A stretch of 64,000 bases of DNA, taken from positions 1 to 64,000 of the forward strand of contig CALHOI010000077.1 of NCBI GenBank assembly GCA_938035525.1. Reading direction: 5' to 3'. The stretch comes from an uncultured Granulosicoccaceae bacterium. GTDB lineage: Bacteria > Pseudomonadota > Gammaproteobacteria > Granulosicoccales > Granulosicoccaceae. Position numbers and translations under genes: made by a program. Shown piece by piece: positions 1-8,503 of this stretch. How positions within the stretch are numbered: the first letter of the stretch is position 1; every line of letters begins with the position of its first letter. Under the pieces are notes generated by a model. The model was given only the letters and a program-made list of their open reading frames with translations, was not told the origin of the DNA and made no database searches.

Positions 1-1574
1 GGGTAAATAAAAAGGGACAGTTTAATGTGCCCTACGGCAAGTATGTTAATCCCAATTTTTGCGACGAACCCACTTTACGCAAAGCTGCACAACTCCTTGC
101 TGGTGCCACTGTATTAGCTGCTGATTACAAATCAGTGTTGCGCAAACATGCCAAAGTGGGTGACTTTGTGTTTTTAGACCCACCCTACGTGCCTGTGTCC
201 AAGTACAGTGATTTTAAGCGCTACACCAAAGAGCAATTTGTAGAGCAAGACCATATCGAACTGGCCCAAGAGGTCGCAAGGCTACGCGATCTTGGTTGCC
301 ACGTGCTATTGACCAACTCCAATTGCGAGCTGGTTCTTGAGCTGTACTCTCACTACAAACTCGACGTTATCGACACCAGGCGAAACATAAACAGTCAAGG
401 TGCTAAGCGTGCTGGTGAAGATGTCATTGTTACTGTAAAGCCTAACAACGTGTTCGCTGCTAAAGGCTTAATCGCTGAGCGCGCTGTTTCAACGGTTCAA
501 ATGCCGCAAAGCGCAAACCAGTTAAACCTGGGCCTCAGATGCCTGGACTCCACCGAGCAACACAGTAAATTTCCACCGACGCGCTTCATGGGATCAAAGA
601 ACAAACTTATTGCCCCCATAAGAGACGCTATTTTATCGCAGCCCTGCAACAGTGTTCTGGACTTGTTCTCCGGCTCTGGTGTGGTTTCCTACATGCTTAA
701 GTGCGAAGGAAAACAGGTGATCAGCAATGATTACATGGCTTTCCCTGCGAAATACAGCAAAGCACTTATTGAAAACAATCATGTGACACTGGATATAGAT
801 ACCGTAAAAGAGCTGCTAAAACCTTGCGCTTCGTCTGATAAATTCGTTGAAAATAATTTTGCCGGTTTATATTTTACCGACAAGGAAAACCAGCTGATCG
901 ATACAGTCAGGGCAAATATAAAACAGATAGACGACCCCTATGAAAAGGCCATTGCCGTGTCGGCATTGGTAAGAGCCTGTTTTAAAAAACGTGCCAGAGG
1001 CATATTCACCTACGTTGGACAACGATATGATGATGGCCGCAAAGACTTAAAAACCTCGTTAGCTGATCATTTTTTAACAGCGGTAAATGCCATCAACGAA
1101 GCTGTGTTTGATAACAATCAACAAAACCGTGCTTACAGGACTGACGCACTCAACACCAACTTTACCCCAGAGCTCGTATACATTGATCCGCCCTACTACA
1201 GTCCGCATTCTGATAATGAATACGTGCGGCGTTATCACTTTGTAGAAGGCATCGCATGCGATTGGCAGGGTGTCAGTATGCAGTGGGAAACTAAAACAAA
1301 GAAGTTTAAAAACTACCCAACGCCGTTTAGTACCAAACAAGGCACTTACGGCGCGTTTGATCAATTATTTTCAATGTACAAAAATAGCACGCTAGTGGTG
1401 TCCTACTCTTCAAACTCCGAGCCCAGCAAAGATGAAATGCTGGCGCTGTTAGCGCAGTACAAGTCCAATATTGACGTCGTGTCTGTCAAGCACCGTTATA
1501 GTTTTGGAAATCAGGCGCATAAAATCACCAATAATAAAAACGCTGTAAGCGAATATATTTTTATCGCAAGCTGA
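1..1574 (+). CDS. Tandem D12-class DNA adenine methyltransferase, N-terminus cut by window edge
   Basis: The reading frame is open from base 3 to a TGA at 1572-1574, so the gene begins before the window; the GTG at 27 is an internal codon. The first bases encode a Dam-like stretch (VNKKGQFNVPYGKY), followed by a catalytic DPPY motif IV. A second complete methyltransferase follows in the same frame, with the RFMGSK opening, a FSGSG SAM-binding motif I and its own DPPY. Two D12 (N6-adenine) domains in one chain is the arrangement of M.FokI, where each domain methylates one strand of an asymmetric site. By analogy this is probably the modification subunit of a type IIS-like system. No endonuclease lies downstream; it may be upstream, outside the window, or the enzyme may be solitary. 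Confidence 0.85.
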   Translation, partial: VNKKGQFNVPYGKYVNPNFCDEPTLRKAAQLLAGATVLAADYKSVLRKHAKVGDFVFLDPPYVPVSKYSDFKRYTKEQFVEQDHIELAQEVARLRDLGCHVLLTNSNCELVLELYSHYKLDVIDTRRNINSQGAKRAGEDVIVTVKPNNVFAAKGLIAERAVSTVQMPQSANQLNLGLRCLDSTEQHSKFPPTRFMGSKNKLIAPIRDAILSQPCNSVLDLFSGSGVVSYMLKCEGKQVISNDYMAFPAKYSKALIENNHVTLDIDTVKELLKPCASSDKFVENNFAGLYFTDKENQLIDTVRANIKQIDDPYEKAIAVSALVRACFKKRARGIFTYVGQRYDDGRKDLKTSLADHFLTAVNAINEAVFDNNQQNRAYRTDALNTNFTPELVYIDPPYYSPHSDNEYVRRYHFVEGIACDWQGVSMQWETKTKKFKNYPTPFSTKQGTYGAFDQLFSMYKNSTLVVSYSSNSEPSKDEMLALLAQYKSNIDVVSVKHRYSFGNQAHKITNNKNAVSEYIFIAS

Positions 1575-1791
1575 CAACCTAAACTTTAGTCTAGGCACCG
1601 TCTTACCAACATGCGCGCACAATCGTGACGCAATCCACACAACTTTATACAACTAGCGATATTGAGTACCAGGCCTGTATCAACTGAGGTTTGTCTCGAT
1701 TATCATCTTGTACTGAGTTCGTTACATAGAGTATCTCGCCAACATAACCGAGCGTTTTTTACTGTGTGATGAGCGATTAACGGTGGAAAGC
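1575..1791. other. Intergenic spacer before the lipoprotein cassette
   Basis: About 217 bases with no gene. I see no clear terminator for the methyltransferase and no convincing promoter, although the promoter of the lipoprotein cassette should lie here. A purine-rich stretch just before 1792 can serve as a ribosome-binding site. Confidence 0.4.
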
Positions 1792-2871
1792 ATGTTCAAT
1801 CTGTACAAATTAATCTCTCATTCCCGCATGTGTATATTGGCGCTTTTTACAGGCCTTTACTTAAGCGGATGCGCCAGCTCTGGTACACCTGCGCAAGAAA
1901 CAAATCGTATCAACGCCGGGCCTTTAACACCTGGGCTAGAGCGAGCAGAAATGGTCGCTACCGACTTGGTCAGTGCAATGATGCAGTTAGCAGAGTTTCC
2001 ACCCTGGGCCACAACCATTCAACTAAGTGGCGCAGCGACTGAGTTCGGTCAGGCGTTAAGCAAAACACTAAAATCCAGTGGCTATGGAGTTCAAATTGTT
2101 GATTCCGACATAGGCAACAACAATCTCACCTACAACCGCGCAGTAAGCGGTACAGGTAAAGACCAACGTATTCGCTATGACGTGACGGTAAGAGACGTCA
2201 CTCTCTCACGTGAGTTTATGGCCGAAGGAGACGAGATCTGGCCTCGAACCCCGATCTATATTACTGGTACAAGCCCTCAACGAATAACGCCGAACGACGA
2301 TTTATTCAGGCAGCAAGGACGCAGCAGTGCTGAAGTTATGATGTTTCCCAGTGGTGTAGAGTTCTTTGATACCACTGGGCGAGTTGTTGAATATAAAAAG
2401 CGGTTTGTTCGCGTTACCCCTGACAGCAAACGCTCCACCGAAGATTCAATATCGCACCAGCGTATTCTTATTGCAGCCCGCTCACGCGCTCTGTTCACTA
2501 ATAAAATCCACAACAGTGTGGACGTAAGAAACTGGCCAGCTTACAAGCAGGTGGTATTACCATTCCCATCCCAGAACACCGACATATTGGGTGCGTTTAA
2601 TAAAACGGCAATTAAAAAGCTACTCCAAGAGTTCGACCCAGAACTTCACGGACTAAGCCTAACAGGATGTGCGGCAAACAAAAGCTTACTCTGGGATGGA
2701 ACAGAGTTGGATTCACTGGATAGGCAGCGCCGCGTATTTGATGAGCTGCTTGTGTCTGGAATACCCATTGAGCGTGTGAGAGAGAATGGTTGCTTCGGCA
2801 GTGAGTTCAGTGAAGAACTACCGAAGAACTCCGTTATTTTAACGCTGAGAGTACGCGTCGAGGAAACATAG
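1792..2871 (+). CDS. OmpA-like lipoprotein, first of a paralogous pair
   Basis: This is a 359-residue outer-membrane-type lipoprotein. A short signal peptide ends in an LSGC lipobox with the acylated Cys at residue 27. I prefer the ATG at 1792, preceded by GGTGGAAAG, over an in-frame GTG at 1783. The N-terminal half shares a conserved block with the next gene: an alpha-helical start, a TT-x-Q strand, FG-x-AL, GYG, and a D-x-G-x-N-x-L-x-Y motif. The last ~100 residues look like a divergent OmpA/peptidoglycan-binding fold, with R-x-x-x-V-x-x-x-L followed by a GI turn. Two cysteines in that domain (about 293 and 334) match those of the paralogue at the same spacing of 41. The function is unknown. 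It is likely co-transcribed with the next two genes. Confidence 0.75.
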   Translation: MFNLYKLISHSRMCILALFTGLYLSGCASSGTPAQETNRINAGPLTPGLERAEMVATDLVSAMMQLAEFPPWATTIQLSGAATEFGQALSKTLKSSGYGVQIVDSDIGNNNLTYNRAVSGTGKDQRIRYDVTVRDVTLSREFMAEGDEIWPRTPIYITGTSPQRITPNDDLFRQQGRSSAEVMMFPSGVEFFDTTGRVVEYKKRFVRVTPDSKRSTEDSISHQRILIAARSRALFTNKIHNSVDVRNWPAYKQVVLPFPSQNTDILGAFNKTAIKKLLQEFDPELHGLSLTGCAANKSLLWDGTELDSLDRQRRVFDELLVSGIPIERVRENGCFGSEFSEELPKNSVILTLRVRVEET

Positions 2872-2880
2872 GAAGGCATT

Positions 2881-3909
2881 ATGAAAATCTTTTATATCAT
2901 CGCAGCATTGCTACTTTTGTCCGGTTGTCAATCTACCGGCTCCAGCAAGACTGATGCGACTCAGCGCGGCTTGTTAAACGACTCGGTTCTGTCTAACTTC
3001 ACGGCAGAACACAATCAAATGATTGCCAACAATCTGGTCAATGCAATGACCCAGCTAGATGGTTTGTACCCCATCGTGACCACATTACAAATCCCTGAAG
3101 CCAGAACACCTTTTGGAAAAGCTTTATTAGCAGCAATTGATGATGCGGGATATGGTCAGCAAGCAGTGGATGGTGATTTAGGGTCTAACCTGCTCAGCTA
3201 TCGCGCCATTAATTCAGAATCTGAACAAGGTTATAAAACTCAGTACCGTATAGAAGTGGGTGAAAACTACGTAGAAAGAGAATACCGCGTCGAAGACGCC
3301 AAAGTGATACCCAGCTCGCCGATGCGCGTCAGTGGTAACAACGATGAGCTGGAGCTCGAAGACCAGGTATTCAGCGGAGCTACACTGCAGGGTTCTAATT
3401 CCTACGTGGTTGTTAAATCTGAATCTGTTCCTGCCATTAAAGTGTTCAGCGTCAACGGGCGAGCAGTACCACAATACGACTTGGTAACGGTGCCTGCTGC
3501 CAGCGATGTGATTGGTTCGTTTAATAACATCTTCGGTTCAAATAAAAGTAGCTTCGAACACCTACTAACAGACTACGAAGGTGTCGTGACTGAAATACTG
3601 ATATTCCCGAACGATTCACTGCGTCTTGGTAACGAGAACAAAAACCTCATCAAGCAACTAGCCTCTTCTTACGATGCTGCATCGGAAATTTTTTCAGTGC
3701 TGGGTTGTAGTCAAGGCAATACAGACATAGACAATGGAAACCAATATCTAGCTGAAGGACGAGCCGAACGCGTTAAAGAGGAGCTACTGCTGTTGGGCGT
3801 AGCGGGAAGTAAGATATTTGATGAAGGCTGCTGGGGTTCCAGCCACGGAATTAAAGATCTGCCCGGTAGAGGGGTAGTATTAAGCCGTAAACGCCTTAAA
3901 GCGGGCTAA
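2881..3909 (+). CDS. OmpA-like lipoprotein, second of a paralogous pair
   Basis: This 342-residue protein has a signal peptide and LSGC lipobox (Cys16). The start is well supported by an AGGAAGG ribosome-binding site four bases before the ATG. It starts 9 bases after the previous gene and is a diverged paralogue of it across nearly the full length. Its C-terminal domain keeps more of the OmpA pattern: a GNTD segment followed by YL-x-x-x-RA-x-x-V-x-x-x-L and a GV turn. Conserved cysteines at 276 and 317 have the same 41-residue spacing as in the paralogue. It probably anchors in the outer membrane and touches peptidoglycan; no more specific role can be read from sequence. Confidence 0.75.
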   Translation: MKIFYIIAALLLLSGCQSTGSSKTDATQRGLLNDSVLSNFTAEHNQMIANNLVNAMTQLDGLYPIVTTLQIPEARTPFGKALLAAIDDAGYGQQAVDGDLGSNLLSYRAINSESEQGYKTQYRIEVGENYVEREYRVEDAKVIPSSPMRVSGNNDELELEDQVFSGATLQGSNSYVVVKSESVPAIKVFSVNGRAVPQYDLVTVPAASDVIGSFNNIFGSNKSSFEHLLTDYEGVVTEILIFPNDSLRLGNENKNLIKQLASSYDAASEIFSVLGCSQGNTDIDNGNQYLAEGRAERVKEELLLLGVAGSKIFDEGCWGSSHGIKDLPGRGVVLSRKRLKAG

Positions 3910-3960
3910 CAACTAATGCTTCACGGAACAATTTTGGTCAGTAATACAAGTTTACTCAGC

Positions 3961-4494
3961 ATGTCACGCCTCAAACCTTTTCGTATGCTTGGTTTACCGC
4001 TGATCATACTGGTTGCCGGCCTGTCGGGTTCTGCTAATGCAATGGAGCTACTCAAACTCAGTGGCAAAAGCAGCTCACTGGAGGCCTTGCACAAGAGCAA
4101 TATGTGGACGCTTGTTATGGTTTGGTCACTTGACTGTGTTGCTTGCGAGGCGCAAAAACCGGTCATCGATCGCTTCCATCAAGATCATTATCTGAGCAAC
4201 GCTCAGGTTGTAGGCCTGGCATCTGATGGAGATAAACATCTTATTGAAGTCGCCGAACGCGTTAAAAGCAAGCCACTGCGTTTCAAAAACTACGTACCAC
4301 GCACCGACTCCTTTGAAGCCGAATACAAAGCAATAACCGGCAGAGAATTTTTTGGCACGCCTACCTACTTACTGTTTAAACCAGGTGGAGAGCTGGTAGG
4401 TGTGCACGCAGGCACGTTGGAAAGGCAGGCACTGGAAGATATAGTTGGGCCGGCAGAGACCATTCAAACACCTTCGGCCGATTTGATTCGCTGA
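3961..4494 (+). CDS. Periplasmic thioredoxin-fold protein
   Basis: This is an exported protein with a thioredoxin fold. A hydrophobic signal peptide ends near SANA, and the mature part has a WSLDCVAC active-site motif (CxxC) and a cis-proline region GTPTYLLF, followed by a GxLVGVHAG strand typical of TlpA/DsbE-like folds. I prefer the ATG at 3961 because it starts a normal signal peptide; an in-frame ATG at 3916, six bases after the previous stop, would add 15 residues. It is the third gene of the cassette, after two lipoproteins that each keep a conserved cysteine pair. Reduction or formation of those disulfides is an attractive inferred job. The exact redox role (oxidase, reductase, isomerase) cannot be told. 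Confidence 0.75.
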   Translation: MSRLKPFRMLGLPLIILVAGLSGSANAMELLKLSGKSSSLEALHKSNMWTLVMVWSLDCVACEAQKPVIDRFHQDHYLSNAQVVGLASDGDKHLIEVAERVKSKPLRFKNYVPRTDSFEAEYKAITGREFFGTPTYLLFKPGGELVGVHAGTLERQALEDIVGPAETIQTPSADLIR

Positions 4495-4520
4495 GCTCGC
4501 GGTCTTATCCGATCTACTAT

Positions 4521-4572
4521 TCGATAATCCAACTCGATAATCCAACTCGATAATCCGACTCGATATTCCAAC
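4521..4572. repeat. Four tandem copies of a 13-bp unit
   Basis: The unit TCGATAATCCAAC occurs four times head to tail at 4521, 4534, 4547 and 4560. The first two are identical, the third has one change (CCGAC) and the fourth has one (TATTCC). It lies just after the thioredoxin-like gene and is not followed by a hairpin. It could be a slippage-expanded spacer or a cluster of protein-binding sites. Confidence 0.85.
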
Positions 4573-4909
4573 GCGGCACAAGCCGCTAGCGCTGCATCAT
4601 TAAATACTAATTATTACGCAGCAAGTGCGCCTCGGTTTCGTTCACTAGCAATACACACCATTTCGCTAAGCACTCCCTGGTAGTGCAACGCGACCAGCCT
4701 GCGCAAAGTATTTTTTCCTGAAACCCACGTCTGATCACGTTTTCGCCCAGTTTACAAAAGCGTAAATTTCGGGCAACACCCCGGCAATCCTGGTCCCCGA
4801 TACTTATTTCCATGGAGACGCAATACAGCGTTACCGACTAAGACAAATTAACTTAATTTACTAGCTTAACTGATTAACTTTAACTACTAACAAAAAGAGA
4901 CCAACTACT
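4573..4909. other. Intergenic region upstream of the BON-domain gene
   Basis: About 340 bases with no convincing gene. A 68-codon minus-strand open frame (4607-4813) has no ribosome-binding site or recognisable composition, and I do not call it. The last 60 bases are AT-rich and contain four TTAACT hexamers (4848, 4866, 4874, 4880) just before the BON gene, likely part of its leader or promoter. Confidence 0.4.
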
Positions 4910-5182
4910 ATGAAAACTTCAATCAAAACTATCGCCGCTGCTATCGCTTTAACTGCTCTTGTTGCTGGCCCTGCTTCTGCCATGATTTCTCAAGGTCAAC
5001 TGAACCAGGACTTGCACTCGGTTCTTGGCTCAGGCTCAAACGTATTTGCCAGTGTTAATGGCGGCACAGTCACTATTACTGGTAGCTTTGCTGACGCCGC
5101 TGACAAGAATGCAGCACTTCGTACAGCCGCTGCAGCCACTGGTGTTGATCAGGTAATCAACCACGCGACAAAGTCTAACTAA
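4910..5182 (+). CDS. Small secreted BON-domain protein
   Basis: This is a 90-residue protein with a clear Sec signal peptide (KTIAAAIALTALVAGPASA). The ~65-residue mature part fits one BON domain, with the V-x-G-G-x-V-x-I-T-G-S-F segment and a helix leading to VDQVINHA. BON domains bind phospholipid or occur in OsmY- and DolP-type envelope proteins; here there is only a single domain and no lipobox, so it is soluble in the periplasm. An AAGAGA stretch serves as a ribosome-binding site. A strong terminator follows, so it is probably a single-gene unit. The stop codon lies inside a 14-bp tandem duplication. Confidence 0.75.
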   Translation: MKTSIKTIAAAIALTALVAGPASAMISQGQLNQDLHSVLGSGSNVFASVNGGTVTITGSFADAADKNAALRTAAAATGVDQVINHATKSN

Positions 5183-5197
5183 GAAAGTCTAACTAAG
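5170..5197. repeat. Perfect 14-bp tandem duplication spanning a stop codon
   Basis: AAAGTCTAACTAAG is repeated exactly at 5170-5183 and 5184-5197. The first copy contains the last codons and TAA of the BON-domain gene, so the second copy is a remnant of a duplicated gene end. Confidence 0.9.
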
Positions 5198-5261
5198 ATA
5201 GTTGACTAAAATATCGACCTTAAACGTTAACCTCTCCTCTCCAAGATAACGTTTGCTTTTT

Positions 5262-5300
5262 GGGCTGGCCTTCGGGCCGGCCTTATTTGCATTTTACGAT
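5262..5300 (+). terminator. Intrinsic terminator after the BON-domain gene
   Basis: The 8-bp arms GGCTGGCC and GGCCGGCC (5263-5270, 5275-5282) enclose a TTCG tetraloop with one G-T pair, followed by the T-rich tail TTATTTGCATTTT. It lies 80 bases after the BON gene. The convergent TPR gene ends beyond it. Confidence 0.8.
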
Positions 5301-5465
5301 CGAAACTACAGAATAATCTAAAGCCTGGCAATTCAGACCATCACTGGTCCAATGATATTTATGTTGGTATTCGCAAACAAGAAAATACGGCAACTTCTAT
5401 ATGAACCAGCATTGCCGCTTAAGAAGTCTTTTATTAATATCAGCCAGAGCAATTTTCAGCCGTAC

Positions 5466-6311
5466 CTATCGACTGGACTTACTTGAAATAACCGCACGAT
5501 CAACACTTTTCCCATCTCGGTACACCACACACCAATCCTGTAAGTGCTCATCATCTGGTAGGTAGATCATCCTATTGCGCCTGTCACTAGAGGATTCTTT
5601 GGCCTTTACCAAATAGGTATTTTTAAAATAATCTGATTGTTTGTAACTCGGTTTAAAACTGTCGCCAACCAACAGAAAATCACCCATGATCGCATTTGCT
5701 CTAACCAAGGTGATATCAGCTGTTATGCTTTCACACTGAGTGTAAAACTCGCTTAAGTCTGTGGGCAGCTCCGACTCTTTTAAGCTGACTCGCTTTAATT
5801 GGGAAATCATTGACTGAACATCCCCAATTTCATCGGCGTATTCTTCTCGGCCCATGCGCTCAAGAATAGATTCCATTTTTTGAGCAACACGCACCGCATC
5901 ATTACGCTTGTTGGCCCAATATAAAGCAACCACTTTTGTATGCATGTGATCCAAATACGTAACTGAACGCTCACCGAACTCCATCTTTGCATACTTGAGT
6001 GCGCTATCTATGTACTTGACGCTGGCCATGTCATCACCGCGATTAATCATGCTATACGCAATATGGGAGTAAGCCAGCGTTTTCTGTGCTGCATCCAACC
6101 GACGAAAAGCAGCAGATAAAGACAGATTGATTAACGCGTCTTGCGCATTATGATAGCGCTTGTCTTCATATAGCTCCATGCCATCTTCAAGAGCTGAAAC
6201 CGGGTCGGTAATAGGGATAGAGGCTGTCGACGGCAAGGCTATACATCCTAGTAGCACACCCGTTGCAAGCGTGCGCAGAACGCGCTTGTTCCTGACCTGA
6301 TAGTTGCTCAT
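5466..6311 (-). CDS. Secreted TPR-like protein of unknown function
   Basis: This is a 281-residue protein with a basic n-region and a hydrophobic stretch ending at PSTA, so probably exported. The middle (about residues 40-165) is helical, with tetratricopeptide-like spacing: an A-x-x-x-Y-x-x-x-A pattern and a Y-x-D-x-A-L-K-Y-A-x-x-x-F-G segment. The C-terminal 110 residues hold two cysteines (in FYTQCESI and DWCVVY) and look like a separate small domain. It follows the caspase-like gene on the same strand after a 171-base gap, so co-expression is possible but not shown. I recognise no named family. Confidence 0.6.
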   Translation of the reverse strand: MSNYQVRNKRVLRTLATGVLLGCIALPSTASIPITDPVSALEDGMELYEDKRYHNAQDALINLSLSAAFRRLDAAQKTLAYSHIAYSMINRGDDMASVKYIDSALKYAKMEFGERSVTYLDHMHTKVVALYWANKRNDAVRVAQKMESILERMGREEYADEIGDVQSMISQLKRVSLKESELPTDLSEFYTQCESITADITLVRANAIMGDFLLVGDSFKPSYKQSDYFKNTYLVKAKESSSDRRNRMIYLPDDEHLQDWCVVYRDGKSVDRAVISSKSSR

Positions 6312-6482
6312 CTTAGCGTATCCTTACTTATGAATTGTTCTAAGGTTCTCGTCCCGAGCTGGGGCCAAATTCACTTCACTGCAAGGCAGACGTGAAGTCG
6401 ATCACTAAAGCGAGCGCGATATCTCCACTAACTGCGGATTGGGGAAGCTGGAATCAACGGAACGCTCGGAACTATTGGGCTG

Positions 6483-7913
6483 CTACTTGATTGGCTGCCA
6501 ACCAGACTCTTCATCTGGTAAGTCTTTTTGGGTTGTCTTTTTAGTGGTTGTACTGTGAGAGGTTATCTCTAGCCAAACGTCAGGCTCGTGAGCTGTTACA
6601 GGCGTAGTGCCTGGACGTGCTTCGTTCGATAGCGTTTGCTTAGACACGACTTCTGTAGCAACTTCAGGCGCTGTTTCCCAGTTTTCGGCAGGTGGGGCTT
6701 GTATGCGCTGCAACAACCCAATTCTGTTTTTGGCTAGAGCTGAAAATTTCCCACTCGGGTATTGTTCCAAATAAGCCCTGTAGTCTTCTATACCATCAAA
6801 CTGCTTAACGCTTTTCCAGAGTTCAAGCTCAATGTTGAGCTCCATCTCGCTTTCGTTGATTGAGCGTCTGGGCAATTGAGCGACCACTTCTGTATTACTC
6901 TCAACAGTTCTCCAGTTCTTTTCTTGGTCGTTAAGCACAAAGACAAAGTCACCTTGAGACAGGGCGTAGTCTCGAATTTTGCCGTATTGGGGTGTTTGAT
7001 CTACGTAACGCGGCACTTGCTGAACCAAGTGAACACCAAGCTCAGACCCGGTAATGTAACCGTCTTTGTTTAAATCGCCCTCGCCTTGCAGTGCTTTAAC
7101 CAGCAGAGGTGTAAACGTACTTTTAGCAGGGACTTCATCTTTCTCACCACCAGCGGTAATGAATTGGCGCACGGGCTGACTGGTGGCTTGTCGGATGTAG
7201 CGTTCATCGACAGAGGGAATGTTTTTACTGCTAAACACACTGCCAGAAAAACAGCTATCAAACAGAAACAGCACATGCTTTGATTCAATATCACGAGCCC
7301 AGGCCATAACTTGGGTCATTGGCAACGCTTTGCGACGAAAAGCTGTTCTCTCGTCCGGCAACGGTGCATCTACAGGCAAAATGAAACCCTTATCGTTCAC
7401 GCTGTGACCATGGCCGGAAAAAAAGATCAGCAACCGGTTCTCGCTATCGTAGCCGTGCTTTCCAATGAATTCTTCAATTCCCCGGGACAACGCTTCACTG
7501 TCTGGGTTAGCCAAGCGTTCCACCTGAAACTGCTGAGCCTCAAGTGTTCTTTGCACATCATCTAGTTCGGACGGGATACTGTTCAAGCTTGGCCAGGTTT
7601 CATACTGACTGGCGCCAATCAACAATGCATAACTGCCTTTGTACAAAGGACTGGCATCCTTATTCAGCACAGCCGAGTTACCGGACGACTTATCCCAGGC
7701 GCGCGTTTGCTCTTGTGCAAAAACCGAGTTGGTACTTAAGAGCAAACTAAGACCAACGCACAGGACAAACAACGTCGAATGAAAAAGTATGTGGGTTGTA
7801 CGAAGTTTCTCTGCATTGCGTGATGCGGAGTTGCTGCGACACAAATAACCCATTCTTGCTACGTCTCGGTGAGCAAAATTCGGTGCATTTTTTGTTGCTT
7901 GAATGTAGGCCAT
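6483..7913 (-). CDS. Exported caspase-like (peptidase C14) protein with an EF-hand loop
   Basis: The peptidase domain starts near residue 94 (YALLIGASQY). It has the catalytic His in FFSGHGH (His168) and the catalytic Cys in FDSCFSG (Cys221), the dyad of the caspase/metacaspase clan. At 280-291 there is a full 12-residue EF-hand loop (DLNKDGYITGSE) with all calcium ligands in place. After it comes an ELELWKSV...YLEQYPSGKF motif, which I know as a tail repeat of many bacterial caspase-like proteins, and then a Thr-rich tail. A hydrophobic segment ending at SVFAQ (about residue 67) suggests export after a long n-region; Met21 (7853) is an alternative start. The role could be regulated proteolysis in the envelope, but the substrate is unknown. 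Confidence 0.8.
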   Translation of the reverse strand: MAYIQATKNAPNFAHRDVARMGYLCRSNSASRNAEKLRTTHILFHSTLFVLCVGLSLLLSTNSVFAQEQTRAWDKSSGNSAVLNKDASPLYKGSYALLIGASQYETWPSLNSIPSELDDVQRTLEAQQFQVERLANPDSEALSRGIEEFIGKHGYDSENRLLIFFSGHGHSVNDKGFILPVDAPLPDERTAFRRKALPMTQVMAWARDIESKHVLFLFDSCFSGSVFSSKNIPSVDERYIRQATSQPVRQFITAGGEKDEVPAKSTFTPLLVKALQGEGDLNKDGYITGSELGVHLVQQVPRYVDQTPQYGKIRDYALSQGDFVFVLNDQEKNWRTVESNTEVVAQLPRRSINESEMELNIELELWKSVKQFDGIEDYRAYLEQYPSGKFSALAKNRIGLLQRIQAPPAENWETAPEVATEVVSKQTLSNEARPGTTPVTAHEPDVWLEITSHSTTTKKTTQKDLPDEESGWQPIK

Positions 7914-8503
7914 TTGTGTTCGAATCTATTGCCCCGTCGGGCTAAAACAGCAAAACCGGAACAACCGGCTAAAACACTGTATATACAGCGTGAACTTAAC
8001 AAAGTTACCTACCGTTTACCACGTACAGACACGCGTTTTGCGACGTCTGCACGGTGTAGAAAAGTGCTGCTTTAGACCTAAAACATGACATCAAAAATAG
8101 TGAAGATAAGAAGCGATTAAAAATCGAGCAGAAACACCTGAAATTGGCTGCTAAACCACTGATGTTTGGTATTGCACCAACAAGTCATTTCAAAGTTAAG
8201 CAAAAACTAACCATTAGTCTAGGACAGGAAATCTTGCGCAAATTTCCCGATTGTTACGCCTGCCAAGAACGCCCGCATAAAGTATCCAAGGCGCTTCTCA
8301 TTGCACCCGAATGCCTTTTATTCGTTTCTCACAAATTTGTATAAATCGGGAAATTCGGTGGCAAATTATCAGGTCGTTTATGGATTAGATAGTGCAAACA
8401 AACCACTAAGTCTGGCATTTATTTGGTCTTAATTATAAGGCCGCAGTCAGGAAACCAATTTAACTGAACGACATTAAAATTAAGATCAGTGAGCAAAGGG
8501 ATT
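7914..8503. other. Long intergenic region between caspase and sigma-factor genes
   Basis: These 590 bases between divergent genes should hold both promoters. I see no confident gene; a 66-codon plus-strand frame at 8144-8344 has no ribosome-binding site and no recognisable product. A perfect 12-bp inverted repeat with arms 92 bases apart (8241-8252 and 8344-8355) is the main structure visible. Confidence 0.4.
8241..8355. repeat. Widely spaced perfect inverted repeat upstream of sigma-factor gene
   Basis: AATTTCCCGATT (8241-8252) and its exact reverse complement AATCGGGAAATT (8344-8355) lie 150-260 bases upstream of the sigma-factor start. The arms could be two operator half-sites or a looping pair; they could also pair in RNA. 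Confidence 0.5.

Noticed and set aside
4607-4813. 68-codon minus-strand frame upstream of the BON gene
   Set aside because: No ribosome-binding site, odd cysteine- and arginine-rich composition, and it lies in a promoter region.
8144-8344. 66-codon plus-strand frame before the sigma-factor gene
   Set aside because: No ribosome-binding site, no recognisable product, and it covers one arm of the inverted repeat.
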